From an uncultured Pseudomonadota bacterium (GTDB lineage Bacteria; Pseudomonadota; Gammaproteobacteria; Steroidobacterales; Steroidobacteraceae): a DNA stretch of 41,316 nucleotides. Every line of letters begins with the position of its first letter. Position 1 is the stretch's first letter. Where the stretch lies: assembly GCA_903908265.1 (NCBI GenBank), contig CAIVRI010000077.1:1-41316 (forward strand). Reading direction: 5' to 3'. Below, piece by piece: positions 1 to 9,335 of the stretch. Both the position numbers and the translations under genes were made by a program. The notes under the pieces were generated by a model. The model worked only from the letters and a program-made list of their open reading frames with translations. It did no database searches and was not told the origin of the DNA.

Positions 1-1989
1 GGCGCAGTGCAGGTCTATGCGGCCCAGAATTCGGCCTTTTTGAATTCCGTCCGGAATCCGACAGCGGTCACCAGTGAACTGCCGGCGGTCAGTCTGCCGC
101 TCGGCATTTCGATTAACAACGGCAACGGCCGACCCTGGGTCGCAAACGCGCCGAATGGCGCTATCGGAATGGGTACAGTGACCGTACTGGACCCGCAAGG
201 GTACCCATTAGCAGGCCCCCCAAACCCGCTCGCCGGCGGCGTCTTCACTGGCAACGAGACGAATCGAAACACCGCTGCACCCCACGGCCTAACGTCCGCA
301 GCAGTCGGTCTGGCCATAATCACCAAAGCGCCGGATCTGACCGGCAGGGCGGTCTATGCCGCCGTTGAAGCGGACGGCAGCGTCGTTCAGGTGAACGTCT
401 TCCGAGGCGTGGATGACCTGGCGCCTGCGGGCACGGTGACTCCCTTGCGATTGGTGAACCGCGCGACTGCAGAAACCACCCAGCCCGGCGTCGTCGTCCG
501 CAAAGGAGTTGCAGCGAGCTGGGTGCCAACCCGCAACCTGTTCATTGCCGATCCGCAGGCCAACAGCCTCGTCGTGCTTGACCTACAGGACAATGGCGTA
601 CTCTTCACAGCCTCGCGCAGAGAAATCCAACTGGCGGAATTTAACGCGCCCGTGGACGTTGCACCGACCACTCGTGAAGTTTCCTCTGGCAGTTTTGCCA
701 GCAACACCACGCTCGGCGGTGGCTCTGATCTATACGTGCTCAACCGCGGTAACAATACGATTCTGCGCATCAGTACCAACGGTCGTTTCCGTAGTGGGCG
801 CTTCCTCGCTGTCACAGTGGCTGGTTTTCGCGCCAACGGCCTCGCGGTATCCTCAGACGGACAAACTATTTATGTGACGGGAACAACGCCCGGCGGCAGT
901 GGGGCACTGATCTCTACTCCCGCCTTTGGCGGCGCGAAGACAACCGCCAATTTATTTGCGCAGGCGCAGCGTCTCGGACTTGACGGCAGCGTGTCGGACT
1001 TTGGGTCTTTTATTTTCTCTGTAGCTGTGTCGCCGCACGAGGGATTAGGGCCGCTATACAACGCGCAATCCTGCGCCGACTGTCACAGCTCGCCGTTTGT
1101 AGGCGGTATGGGTCTCTTACCGGGACAGTCAAAACGACTCGTGGGTCGTATCCGTGCAGACGGCTCGTTCTCAGATCTAGCCGGTCATGGCGGACCCACC
1201 GCACGTCTGCACTCGGTCACCGAACTCGGTGTCGCCTGTAACCTTCCAACCGGTATTCCGCCAGAGGCCACGTTGGTATCCCGACGTAACGCCATGACAC
1301 TACGTGGTGATGGAATCATCGATACCATCGCTATCGGTGATGTCCTCGCCAACAGGGCACTCGAGCCAGCTGCTGTGCGGGGCCGACCCAATGTGCTTGC
1401 CGATGGGCGCACCGGCAAGTTTGGTTGGAAGGCGAGCGATGCAACACTAGTCGAGTTCGTAGGCGACGCCTTTCGCGATGAGCTCGGGGTCACAAACCCA
1501 CTACAACCATTGGATGAAATCAGCGGCTGCAACGCCAATCAGCCGACGCCGGAGGCCGACGCGCTGGTGCTACAGGCCGCCTCAAAGTTTCTCAATGCAA
1601 TCAACCCCGGCCCGACATCGGCCGCTTGCGCGGTCCTGCCCGGTGCTGCCATTTTTCAAAGCACCGGCTGTTCGAGCTGCCACACGCCGTCACTCCCCGG
1701 TCCTGGCACACGGCAACCGGTCTACTTGTACTCCGACCTGCTGCTACACGCGATGGGGCCATCGTTGGACGATCACATGACACAAGGGTCTGCGGCGGGA
1801 AACGAGTGGCGAACCATGCCATTGTGGGGCGTATCGGAGCGTGGCAAGTTCCTACATGACGGACGGGCATCCACCCTGCTGGCTGCCATTCTTGCGCACG
1901 ACGGACAGGCTCGCGCGGCAAGAGACGCCGTCGCGGCGCTGAACGGCCCCTCACAGGAAGCCTTGACGACGTTCCTGAACTGCTTGTAG
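1..1989 (+). CDS. Di-haem DHOR-family cytochrome c with N-terminal propeller-like region (5' partial)
   Basis: The frame is open from base 1 and has no ribosome site or signal peptide before the GTG at 7, so the gene most likely starts outside the window. Numbering from that GTG, residues 1-340 look like a repeat-built beta-propeller with phrases such as LYVLNRGNNTILRIS. Residues 350-660 carry two covalent haem motifs, C356-A-D-C-H and C555-S-S-C-H. The C-terminal half has DHOR/DUF1111 signatures: KFGWKASDATLVEF, EWRTMPLWGVSERGKFLHDGR. Known members are periplasmic di-haem proteins resembling bacterial cytochrome c peroxidases, mostly of unknown substrate. Periplasmic redox work is therefore inferred and the partner is unknown. 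The stop is TAG at 1987. The next gene converges from the other strand, so there is no operon information here. Confidence is high for the family and low for the exact role. Confidence 0.85.
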   Translation, partial: GAVQVYAAQNSAFLNSVRNPTAVTSELPAVSLPLGISINNGNGRPWVANAPNGAIGMGTVTVLDPQGYPLAGPPNPLAGGVFTGNETNRNTAAPHGLTSAAVGLAIITKAPDLTGRAVYAAVEADGSVVQVNVFRGVDDLAPAGTVTPLRLVNRATAETTQPGVVVRKGVAASWVPTRNLFIADPQANSLVVLDLQDNGVLFTASRREIQLAEFNAPVDVAPTTREVSSGSFASNTTLGGGSDLYVLNRGNNTILRISTNGRFRSGRFLAVTVAGFRANGLAVSSDGQTIYVTGTTPGGSGALISTPAFGGAKTTANLFAQAQRLGLDGSVSDFGSFIFSVAVSPHEGLGPLYNAQSCADCHSSPFVGGMGLLPGQSKRLVGRIRADGSFSDLAGHGGPTARLHSVTELGVACNLPTGIPPEATLVSRRNAMTLRGDGIIDTIAIGDVLANRALEPAAVRGRPNVLADGRTGKFGWKASDATLVEFVGDAFRDELGVTNPLQPLDEISGCNANQPTPEADALVLQAASKFLNAINPGPTSAACAVLPGAAIFQSTGCSSCHTPSLPGPGTRQPVYLYSDLLLHAMGPSLDDHMTQGSAAGNEWRTMPLWGVSERGKFLHDGRASTLLAAILAHDGQARAARDAVAALNGPSQEALTTFLNCL

Positions 1990-2201
1990 CCGGCGCGCTC
2001 CCCATGCGACGGGTCGACGTCCATCGTGTCGCGCGATAGTACGGTTGACCAGCGCGGTGAGGGTATGGCATCCGCATCGAGACACAACCCTTTCGGCAAG
2101 TGCACCAGCAAACCACGGCGCTCAAACGCTATGAGGGTCGTTGGCCAGCAAGCCGAAGTCGCGTGGATCATGCGCCAACGCAACGCCACGGCTTAGAGGC
2201 A

Positions 2202-2227
2202 GTGCCCGGCCGCAATGCGGCCGGCAC
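2202..2227. terminator. GC-rich hairpin between convergent genes
   Basis: GTGCC(C)GGCCGC, an AAT loop and GCGGCCGGCAC form a strong stem with one bulged C. It lies between the stop of the DHOR gene (1989) and the stop of the propeller gene (2265). Neither side has a clear T tract, so its use as an intrinsic terminator is an inference from position. The rest of 1990-2264 shows nothing I recognise. Confidence 0.45.
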
Positions 2228-2264
2228 AACCCGTGGTGAGCGGTCTATGACCGCCCATACCCAC

Positions 2265-3329
2265 TTAGCGCGGACTGGCGACTAGTATGGTGAAGGTATC
2301 CGGCAGCGGCATCGGGCGCGGATGCGGGGATTCCGGCGTCGCCGCCGGCACGGGGCCAAACTCTGCGGTGACCAGATAGACGCGGCGCGTCGTCGGGTCG
2401 TAGGTCATGGTGCGTGCACCCTTCTGCGTGGTTACGGTCGCGACCACGTGATAACGATCCGGCGTGTCCTGCTTGACCACCGTCAGGGTGCCTTCCCCGT
2501 TGGAACTGAATACAGTGCCAGTGGCTTCGTCAAACTCGGCAGCGTCTGGGCCCTCGCCGATTGCAACCCGCGCGATTTGTTTGCCGCTCTTGGCATCCGT
2601 GACGGCCATGACCTTGCCGTCGCAGACTGAGAATAGACGGTTGTGCCGCCGATCGATCGCAAGTCCCGTTGGTGTCGCGCAACCCGGCAGTGCCCAGGTT
2701 GCATCCACCGTCAGGGTGTCGGTATCTACGCGCACGATTTGGCCCTTCTCGCTCTCGATGTTCACGTAGACATGGCCGTGACCGTCGTCCTGCGCGAACT
2801 CGGGCTTGTCGGGCATGGGCACCTTTTTGACCAGCGCGAGGGTCTCTGCGTCCAGCACCACCAAATCACGACTCTTACCATTGAACAGATACAACTGCCG
2901 GTGGCCGGCGACATACAGGATCGCATCCGGGTTCATCGCCGCGACAGGCACCTCGCGCAGCACCGCCAGCGTGTCCAGATCGAATTCAGTGACTGAGTTG
3001 GCCTTGCCATTGCTGCTATAGCCACGGTTATGCTCTGGCACCAGCGCGACGCCGTGCACACCCGAAGTACCGGGGATCTTGCCGACGATCTGACCGTTGC
3101 TGCTATCCACCACCTCGACGCGGTCGCCGCGGGTGACAAATAGGCGGTGGTGCGCTGCATCCATGGTGACGTAATCCCAGCCGCCGACACCGGGGAGCTT
3201 CCAACGCTCCGTGATCTGGTAGTCGGCGGCCGCCGTCGGAGCGGCCGAGGAAGCGGCAATTGGTAGGCTGACCAGCGCAGCAGCACAGGCGCCATATAGA
3301 GTCAGTGAGCGGACAGTGAGCGTCAACAT
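2265..3329 (-). CDS. Secreted YncE-like seven-bladed beta-propeller protein
   Basis: The protein is 354 aa from the ATG at 3329. That start is chosen over one 27 bases upstream because AAGGAG lies nine bases before it and a signal peptide follows immediately (MLTLTVRSLTLYG, then a hydrophobic Ala/Leu stretch, cleavage near SSAAP). The mature part is made of repeated blades with phrases such as DAAHHRLFVTRGDRVEVVD, RRHNRLFSVCDGKVMAV and YDPTTRRVYLVTAEFG. This is the layout of YncE/PQQ-dependent-like propellers. Family members are periplasmic; YncE binds single-stranded DNA in vitro, but for most relatives the function is unknown. No catalytic residue can be named. It lies 141 bases downstream of the RND pump on the same strand and could be cotranscribed or have its own promoter. 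Confidence 0.85.
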   Translation of the reverse strand: MLTLTVRSLTLYGACAAALVSLPIAASSAAPTAAADYQITERWKLPGVGGWDYVTMDAAHHRLFVTRGDRVEVVDSSNGQIVGKIPGTSGVHGVALVPEHNRGYSSNGKANSVTEFDLDTLAVLREVPVAAMNPDAILYVAGHRQLYLFNGKSRDLVVLDAETLALVKKVPMPDKPEFAQDDGHGHVYVNIESEKGQIVRVDTDTLTVDATWALPGCATPTGLAIDRRHNRLFSVCDGKVMAVTDAKSGKQIARVAIGEGPDAAEFDEATGTVFSSNGEGTLTVVKQDTPDRYHVVATVTTQKGARTMTYDPTTRRVYLVTAEFGPVPAATPESPHPRPMPLPDTFTILVASPR

Positions 3330-3470
3330 GGGATCTCTCTCCTTGGGTATAGCCACGACCGCAGCGGCGTACCACAGTGGCCCGGTTCGTGACAGGAATC
3401 AAGCAAAAATCAGTTAAGTTTGTGTACAGTGGTCTTAGGTTCAACTGCAGAGCAGGCAAGAGCGCGGGAG

Positions 3471-6400
3471 TTACCCACGACGCAACCATCCGTAGAGCGC
3501 GGGCAGCGCCAGCAACACCAACGGTAGCGCACCGACCAAGCCGGCGATGATCGCGATTGCCAACGGCGCCTGCATCTCGGCACCACTACCAATACCGAGC
3601 GCTAGCGGCAACAGCGCGAGAATCGCGATCAGCGTCGTCATCAAAATGGGCCGCAACCGTCGCCGGCCAGCGGATACCAACAGGTCTACGGGCACCGCAA
3701 CCGTAGTATCCAACTCAGCAAAATAGAACACAGCAAGCTCGGCGACGATGCCAACCGTCATCGTCAAGCCCATCATCGCTGAGATGTTCAGTTCAGTGCG
3801 GGTCACCAGCAGACCAATGAAGACCGTCGACGCCGCGACCAACACGACCACTAGGATAGAAAGCACTACCGCCCACTGCTCGTAGAGGTACAGCAGCAGC
3901 GCCATGACTAGCAGTACGGCGGCGCCGAAGACCACAGCCAGCGCGCTGAAGGACTTTTGCTGCTCCGCATACAGGCCGCCGTACACGACGCGAACGCCTT
4001 GCGGCAGACTCATAGCGGCGACAGTAGCACGCACCGCCACCATCGCTGTACCGAGGTCTCGGCCCTCCAGTCGCGCAGTAACTGCCACCTGCTGCGCAAG
4101 GTCCTCGCGTTGCACCTGAGGCTGACCGGAGACGACGCGGATCGACGCAACCCGTCGTACGGGTAGCAGCCGCCCATCGTGGGTGTGCAGCCGTAGGTTG
4201 CCGATCGCCTCCACGCGCCGACGCGCTGCGGGTGGGGTCCAGACCCGGACACCGATCAGCTTTTCGCCCGACTGGATGCGGCCCACTAGCGTACCGCCCA
4301 CCAAAGCCTCGAGCTGGCGCGCGATCAAATCGGCGTCCAAACCCTCGGCTGCCGCGCGCGCACGGTCAACGCGCACCTCAACGGCATCGCCAGCGGTCTT
4401 GAGCCCGTCCTGCACCTCGACGACGCCGGATATCTTGCTAAGGCGTTCGGCCAGTTGCGGCGCGATCGCGCGTAACTGCGCGAGATCAGCACCAAACAGC
4501 TTGACCTCCACCGGCTGCGGCACGGCGGTCAAATCACCGATCAAATCCTCCATCAACTGCGCAGTCTCTATCTGCAGGCCAGGCACCTCACCCTCGACAC
4601 GACCGCGCAGGTCGGCCATCACTGCTTCAATGTCGCGGTGCCGATCCGCCTTCAGACGGATAAAATAGTCACCCTCGTTGGCCTCGGTCAGGCCGCCGCC
4701 GAGTTGCACGCCAGTACGCCGCGAGTAGGTCGCGACTTCGGCCGTAGCACGAATCCGCTCCTCGACCTGGCGCAGCAGGCGATCCGTCTCGGCCAATGAG
4801 GTGCCCGGTGCCGCTCGATAGTCGAGAATGAATCCGCCTTCATCCATGTGCGGCATGAACCCGGATGGCAGCAGCAAGTAGGCACCGGCGCCACAGCCAG
4901 TGAGCACGCCGAGCAAGGTCAGAACCCGCAGCGGGTGGGCGACCGCGCGCGTTGCCAGCGCGGCGTAGTGTCGCGTCAAGCGCACCAGCCACGCCGGTCC
5001 GTGGGCCTCGCCAGAAGCACCGCGGCTAATCAACGAGTCCGCAAGCAGGGGCACCGCAAACCACGCTACCAAGAACGATACAGCGAGCGCCGCGGCCATC
5101 GTCAGTGCCAGTGCCTTAAAGAAGCCGCCGGTGACACCGGACAAGAATGCCAGTGGCACGAAGATCACGATCGTCGCCAGCGACGAGCCGAGCAGCGGCC
5201 GCAGCATCTCACCAGCGGCCGGCAACAGCGAGTGCTTGCTGGGCAGGAGGCGCTCGTCGCGGCGACGCACCATGTGCTCGACGATGACCACGGCATCGTC
5301 AACAATCAGGCCGACGGCCGCCGCCATGCCGCCTAGTGTCATGATGTTAAAACTCATACCGAACAGGCGCAGCAGCAGGGAGGTGATTGCCAGCACGGAC
5401 GGCAATACAATCGCGATAACCAGCGTCAGGCGCAGGTCACGCAGGAATAAGAACAAAACGAGCGCGGCGAGCAACGCGCCGATCAGGATCGAATCGCGCA
5501 CGCTGTGCGCTGCCGCTGTCACCAGTTCGGACTGATCATAGAAAGTGGCCACGCGCACGTCAGCCGGCAGTTCATCGCGATGTGCCACGAGCAGCGCATC
5601 GATCGCCTGCGACAGCGCCGGCGCGTTCGCGCCACGGGCCTGTCGGATGTTGATGAGCACCGCATCGCGACCATCGGCCGTGACGCGCGTGTGCAGCGGC
5701 GCCGTCCCCTCGACAACGTCCGCCACCGCGCCCAAGCGTACTACCGCGCCGTTCGCCGCATGCACCGCCAGCGCGAGTAGGTCTTCGCGACTACGTAGCC
5801 TTGCGTCGGTCATTGTCAAAAACAGTGTGCTGCGATCCTCTAGACGACCCGCTACGGCGACTACGTTGGCCGCCTGCAGTGTGGCCATCAGGTCGGTAAC
5901 GGCGATTCCTACGCTGGCCAGGCGCGCCGGATCGATCTGCACTTGATACTCGGCCAACTGGCCACCGAGGACCTCGACCTGGGCCACGTCGGGTACCGTC
6001 GCCAGTAAGGGTCGCAGCCGGTAATAAGCAAGGTCCCGCAACTCGACGAGGCTGCGTTTCTCCGCGGTTAACGACAGCCCAACAATGGGGAACACCGTCG
6101 GATCCATGCGGCGGACCTCGAAAGTAGTCCCCGCTGGCAACTCTGTGAGGCTGCGGTTGACCGCCGAGTCGACCTGCAACTGGGCGGCGACCATATCGGC
6201 GCCCCACGCAAAAACGACCGATACCTCCGCGGCACCGCGCGAGGTCGTCGAGCGGATCTGGTGTACGTCCGGTATGCCGCGCAAGGCCTGTTCGAGCGGC
6301 CGGGTGACCTCGATAACCATCTGGTCGGCAGGCCGTTCGCCCGCATCAACGGACACCACGATGCGCGGAAAATCGATGCGCGGGAACAGGCTCACCGGCA

Positions 6401-6488
6401 ACTGCAAGGCGGCGAGGACACCCGCACAGGTCGCAACGGCAAAGAGAAACAGCACCGAACGACGGTGCATTGCGAGCCATGCGGTCAC
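3471..6488 (-). CDS. RND efflux pump, inner-membrane permease
   Basis: The protein is 1005 aa, full length for HAE-type RND pumps. It starts at GTG 6488 and overlaps the adaptor stop by four bases (GTGA), so translation is probably coupled. There is one N-terminal membrane helix (residues about 10-30), then a porter region, then two blocks of helices. The proton-relay motif GLIVDDAVVIVEH in the fourth helix carries the Asp pair that is essential in AcrB. The second half has the matching LTMTVGIVAELAVFYFAEL segment, which departs from the more common GIVxxNAI form. Expected job: proton-driven export of a drug, metal or metabolite through the outer-membrane factor encoded two genes upstream. 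Substrate cannot be told from sequence; the DD motif favours the hydrophobe/drug (HAE) type over the heavy-metal type. Confidence 0.95.
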   Translation of the reverse strand: MTAWLAMHRRSVLFLFAVATCAGVLAALQLPVSLFPRIDFPRIVVSVDAGERPADQMVIEVTRPLEQALRGIPDVHQIRSTTSRGAAEVSVVFAWGADMVAAQLQVDSAVNRSLTELPAGTTFEVRRMDPTVFPIVGLSLTAEKRSLVELRDLAYYRLRPLLATVPDVAQVEVLGGQLAEYQVQIDPARLASVGIAVTDLMATLQAANVVAVAGRLEDRSTLFLTMTDARLRSREDLLALAVHAANGAVVRLGAVADVVEGTAPLHTRVTADGRDAVLINIRQARGANAPALSQAIDALLVAHRDELPADVRVATFYDQSELVTAAAHSVRDSILIGALLAALVLFLFLRDLRLTLVIAIVLPSVLAITSLLLRLFGMSFNIMTLGGMAAAVGLIVDDAVVIVEHMVRRRDERLLPSKHSLLPAAGEMLRPLLGSSLATIVIFVPLAFLSGVTGGFFKALALTMAAALAVSFLVAWFAVPLLADSLISRGASGEAHGPAWLVRLTRHYAALATRAVAHPLRVLTLLGVLTGCGAGAYLLLPSGFMPHMDEGGFILDYRAAPGTSLAETDRLLRQVEERIRATAEVATYSRRTGVQLGGGLTEANEGDYFIRLKADRHRDIEAVMADLRGRVEGEVPGLQIETAQLMEDLIGDLTAVPQPVEVKLFGADLAQLRAIAPQLAERLSKISGVVEVQDGLKTAGDAVEVRVDRARAAAEGLDADLIARQLEALVGGTLVGRIQSGEKLIGVRVWTPPAARRRVEAIGNLRLHTHDGRLLPVRRVASIRVVSGQPQVQREDLAQQVAVTARLEGRDLGTAMVAVRATVAAMSLPQGVRVVYGGLYAEQQKSFSALAVVFGAAVLLVMALLLYLYEQWAVVLSILVVVLVAASTVFIGLLVTRTELNISAMMGLTMTVGIVAELAVFYFAELDTTVAVPVDLLVSAGRRRLRPILMTTLIAILALLPLALGIGSGAEMQAPLAIAIIAGLVGALPLVLLALPALYGWLRRG

Positions 6489-7555
6489 GGCGCATCCTTT
6501 TGCGCGCGGGCCGGTGTCTCGCCCACCGGGCGCACCGTCATACCGTCCTTGAGTTCATGGTTGCCGGTGGTGACCACCTGCGCGCCCGCGGCGACGCCGC
6601 TGAGCAACTCGACGTACGCGCCGTCGTCGATGCCGACTGTTACGACCTGCCGATGCGCCTTCTGCTCGGCAACGACGTAGACCACCAAGCCGTCTTCCGC
6701 ATGCACTAGGGCTGCGACCGGCACCGCGACACCGCGATGGACAGCGACGACCACGCGCCCTTCAACCTGCACGCCGACCATCAGCGTACTGGTCGGTGGC
6801 AATGCCACGTACGCTGCGGCGAGACGCGTGTCCTTGTCCAGGCGCCGCTCAACGGCCGTGACGCGACCGCTCACCGGTTCGACGGCCGCCTGCGGCACGC
6901 TGACGTGCGCCACCGCTCCAGCCACAACCTGCGCCGCGTCATCGGGCTCGAGGCCTACGTGGGCCTGCAGAGCGTGTGGATCGCCCAAGCGCACCGCGGT
7001 TGCTCCTGCTGCGAGCAGATCGCCCGGCTGCGCCGTCAGGACATCGACAATACCGTCGCGCGGTGCACGCAGCAGATAGTCCTGACCGCCGCCACTACGG
7101 GCACTGAGGCTGTCCCGCAGCTGCGCGAGTGTCGCGGCCTGCGTGCGTGCCGCCGCCGCCTCGGCATCGGTGGCGAGTCCCTCCTCGCGCAGACGCTGCA
7201 GGCGTTGTTCCTCACCGGCGGCAAGCGCCGCCTCGCGGGTCGCGCGATCCACATCCAGTGCCGTCTGTGCGCTCGGCCGTAATTGCAGCAGTGGTGTGCC
7301 AGCCTGCACCTGCGCACCAGGCGCCGTTAGCACGGCAACTACCTGTGATTCGACCTGCACGACCAAAGAAAGCGCATGCCCGGGCGCAAATTCCACTTGG
7401 CCATAACCAGTAACGGTCTGCGCCAGCTCGCGCTCGGACGCCGGTACGGTCTGCACTGCCGCCGTGGGTCCACCCGCCTCGTCTTCTTTTGCGCCTTTGC
7501 ACGCGGCAAGGCCGATGGCAGCAGTCAAAGTCAGGGCAAGTGCGATCCGGTTCAT
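6485..7555 (-). CDS. RND efflux periplasmic adaptor (membrane-fusion) lipoprotein
   Basis: The protein is 356 aa from the ATG at 7555. This start overlaps the stop of the upstream outer-membrane factor as ATGA and begins a lipoprotein signal (MNRIALALTLTAAIGLAAC; lipid on Cys19). The order that follows is a lipoyl half (VTGYGQVEFAPGH), a helical hairpin rich in Ala/Arg/Glu (residues about 85-150), the second lipoyl half (LLRAPRDGIVDVLTAQPGDLL), then beta-barrel and membrane-proximal domains. It would bridge the RND pump and the TolC-like channel in the periplasm. The three genes overlap by four bases each, the normal arrangement for a stoichiometric tripartite complex. An in-frame start 69 bases upstream is rejected because it would bury the lipoprotein signal. 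Confidence 0.93.
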   Translation of the reverse strand: MNRIALALTLTAAIGLAACKGAKEDEAGGPTAAVQTVPASERELAQTVTGYGQVEFAPGHALSLVVQVESQVVAVLTAPGAQVQAGTPLLQLRPSAQTALDVDRATREAALAAGEEQRLQRLREEGLATDAEAAAARTQAATLAQLRDSLSARSGGGQDYLLRAPRDGIVDVLTAQPGDLLAAGATAVRLGDPHALQAHVGLEPDDAAQVVAGAVAHVSVPQAAVEPVSGRVTAVERRLDKDTRLAAAYVALPPTSTLMVGVQVEGRVVVAVHRGVAVPVAALVHAEDGLVVYVVAEQKAHRQVVTVGIDDGAYVELLSGVAAGAQVVTTGNHELKDGMTVRPVGETPARAQKDAP

Positions 7556-8937
7556 GGGGCGAACTCCGCATCCGTCAGGGGTTGTCCGATTGCAATCGCA
7601 AGTCCAATGCGCTCTTCCGCACACATCTGCTGGACGGCAAGCAGTGCCAGCGCGCGATCCGATGCAGCGGCGCGTGCGGCCTCGGCGACCGGGAGGGTGG
7701 TATCGCCGCGCGCGGCGGCGGCCTCATACGCACCGGCAATACGCTCCAGTTCGGGCGCCTGCACCTCAAGCGCAGCACGAGTCCGTTCATCAAGGTCCAG
7801 CGCGGCGACCAGTTCGGCAATGTCCGCTCGCGTCTGATGCAGCCGTCCCGCGTACTCGACGCGCAGCCTGGCCCGGTCCGCCTCGGCAGTACGGATCGCC
7901 CCGCGGTTACGGTTCCACAGCGGCAAGTCGAGGCTGACCGCCTGGCCCGTGGTGTAGACCCGGCTCGTATCGCGCGCGCGATTGAGCGTTATGGCCACCC
8001 TCGGGTACTGACCGAGCACAGCGCGCTGTAGCGCCGCCTGCTGGCTGGTATAACCGGCCGCGAGTGCTCGCAGGTCGAGGCGCGCGACCCGTGCCACGGC
8101 AAACAGTGCAGCCGAATCCGCGCCATGCCATGGGCCGAGCGCTGCGGGTGGCGCCAACTCGAGGGTTGCGCTCGGCGGGAAACCGAGCAGCCGGTTGAGT
8201 TCTAGGCGCGTGGCGCTAGCGTCCCGCGCCGCTGCTAGGGCACGGGCCGCCGCGTCCGCCGCAGCCATACGCCGCAGCTCCATCTCATCGGCCTTCAGAT
8301 CACGGCGTGCGCCAGCGGCGAGACTGCGTGTCAGTGCCTGCTGCGCACGCACTGCAGCGGCGCTTGCCAGCAGCGCGGCGCGCTGCTGATAGTCCAGACG
8401 CACGGCCATCAGCCGCGCCTGCCCTGCTGTTGCCCATTCGGCCCAGGCAATATCTAAGCGCACACTGTCGGCATGCGCGCGCGCCGCGGCGCGATCCACC
8501 GGGTTGGTGAGCAGCGGCCCAAGCACATCCAGAGCAAGGCTTCCCGCCCAAGCTGCCGAGTAGCTCGCGTCCGGCGCACTGCCGACACGATCGCGGCCGA
8601 AGCCGAACTGTGGATCCGGCAGCAGACCGCTGGCGAATACCTGCGCCTCAGCGACGCGCTCCTGCGCACGCAACGCGCGCAGATCGGGGTTGGCGAGTAC
8701 GCTGATGATGCCAAGCGCCTCTGGCGTCAGCGGTGCAGACAGATCCCACTGCATCGTCGCTAGCTGCGGATGGGGCAGCGGCGCCGCGCGCGCAAGCGCG
8801 ACCGGATCTGGTGGCGCTAGGGCCGCGTCAAGCTCAGGGCCCTCGAGGGGCATCGGATGGTAGAACGCACACGCGCCTAGGGCCCCGAGAGCGTAAGCGA
8901 CGGCGAGGACTCTGAGAGCGATGTGGTGAACCGGCAT
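7552..8937 (-). CDS. TolC-family outer-membrane efflux lipoprotein
   Basis: The protein is 461 aa from the ATG at 8937. The start is chosen because a lipoprotein signal follows at once (MPVHHIALRVLAVAYALGAL, then GAC with the lipid Cys). An open frame continues 61 codons upstream but is antisense to the toxin relic and lacks a signal. Two long alpha-helical OEP repeats, rich in Ala, Arg and Leu, fill residues about 70-260 and 270-455 (for example LAVEY-like YEAAAARGDTTLPVAEAARAA). The product should trimerise into the outer-membrane duct of the RND complex encoded next. It is the first gene of the efflux operon, so the promoter must lie in 8938-9070, but I see no convincing -35/-10 pair there. 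Confidence 0.92.
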   Translation of the reverse strand: MPVHHIALRVLAVAYALGALGACAFYHPMPLEGPELDAALAPPDPVALARAAPLPHPQLATMQWDLSAPLTPEALGIISVLANPDLRALRAQERVAEAQVFASGLLPDPQFGFGRDRVGSAPDASYSAAWAGSLALDVLGPLLTNPVDRAAARAHADSVRLDIAWAEWATAGQARLMAVRLDYQQRAALLASAAAVRAQQALTRSLAAGARRDLKADEMELRRMAAADAAARALAAARDASATRLELNRLLGFPPSATLELAPPAALGPWHGADSAALFAVARVARLDLRALAAGYTSQQAALQRAVLGQYPRVAITLNRARDTSRVYTTGQAVSLDLPLWNRNRGAIRTAEADRARLRVEYAGRLHQTRADIAELVAALDLDERTRAALEVQAPELERIAGAYEAAAARGDTTLPVAEAARAAASDRALALLAVQQMCAEERIGLAIAIGQPLTDAEFAP

Positions 8938-9068
8938 GTACAGAATTCCGTTCAAGTCGACTCGGCAGGGTCGCAAAGCGGACAACCGACTAATGCTAGC
9001 GCGATCGGGACGGTTAGTAGAGTAATACTGGCGTACTGTTGTGATCCGAGCAAAGGTTGGCGACGGGC

Positions 9069-9335
9069 ATGAGTCCGAAGGACGTCGACGGATTCTTCGC
9101 GGCATTGGCCAGCACCGCAAAGCCCGTCGAACTACGTTTTTTCTAGCGCCCGCAACTGCGCGATCCAGCGGATGAGTTGATGTTAGAAGCAGCAGTGTAC
9201 GGTCGAGCAGAAACGCTTATCACCCATAACGTACGTGATTTTCAGTCAGCGACAGCACGCTTCGGGGTCAGGACCTTGACCCCAGGAGCGTATCTCAAGG
9301 ATATTACAAAATGCGCACAAGCACCTACTCTTTGA
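9069..9335 (+). pseudogene. Relic of a PIN-domain toxin (VapC-like), 5' truncated and TAG-interrupted
   Basis: Read from the ATG at 9069, the frame gives MSPKDVDGFFAALAS, then ELRFF, a TAG at 9144, then RPQLRDPADELMLEAA, GRAETLITHNVRDF and ARFGVRTLTPGAYLK. It ends at TGA 9333. This is the C-terminal two thirds of the PIN-family toxins that pair with a ribbon-helix-helix/HicB-like antitoxin. In relatives the TAG position is normally Trp (FLW-RPQLRDP), so a TGG-to-TAG change is the simplest reading. The N-terminal third with the first catalytic Asp is not found upstream, where the frame meets a TGA. The acidic DP and N-x-x-D positions of the second half remain. The gene is dead as an enzyme: a PIN RNase needs both halves of its active site. 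Confidence 0.75.

Noticed and set aside
1773-2189. Minus-strand open frame of 138 codons overlapping the DHOR 3' end
   Set aside because: No ribosome site, no recognisable motif, and most of it is antisense to clearly conserved haem-domain codons.
4848-5336. Plus-strand frames of about 130-160 codons inside the RND pump gene
   Set aside because: They are antisense shadows of a fully conserved RND coding sequence; long open antisense frames are common in GC-rich genes.
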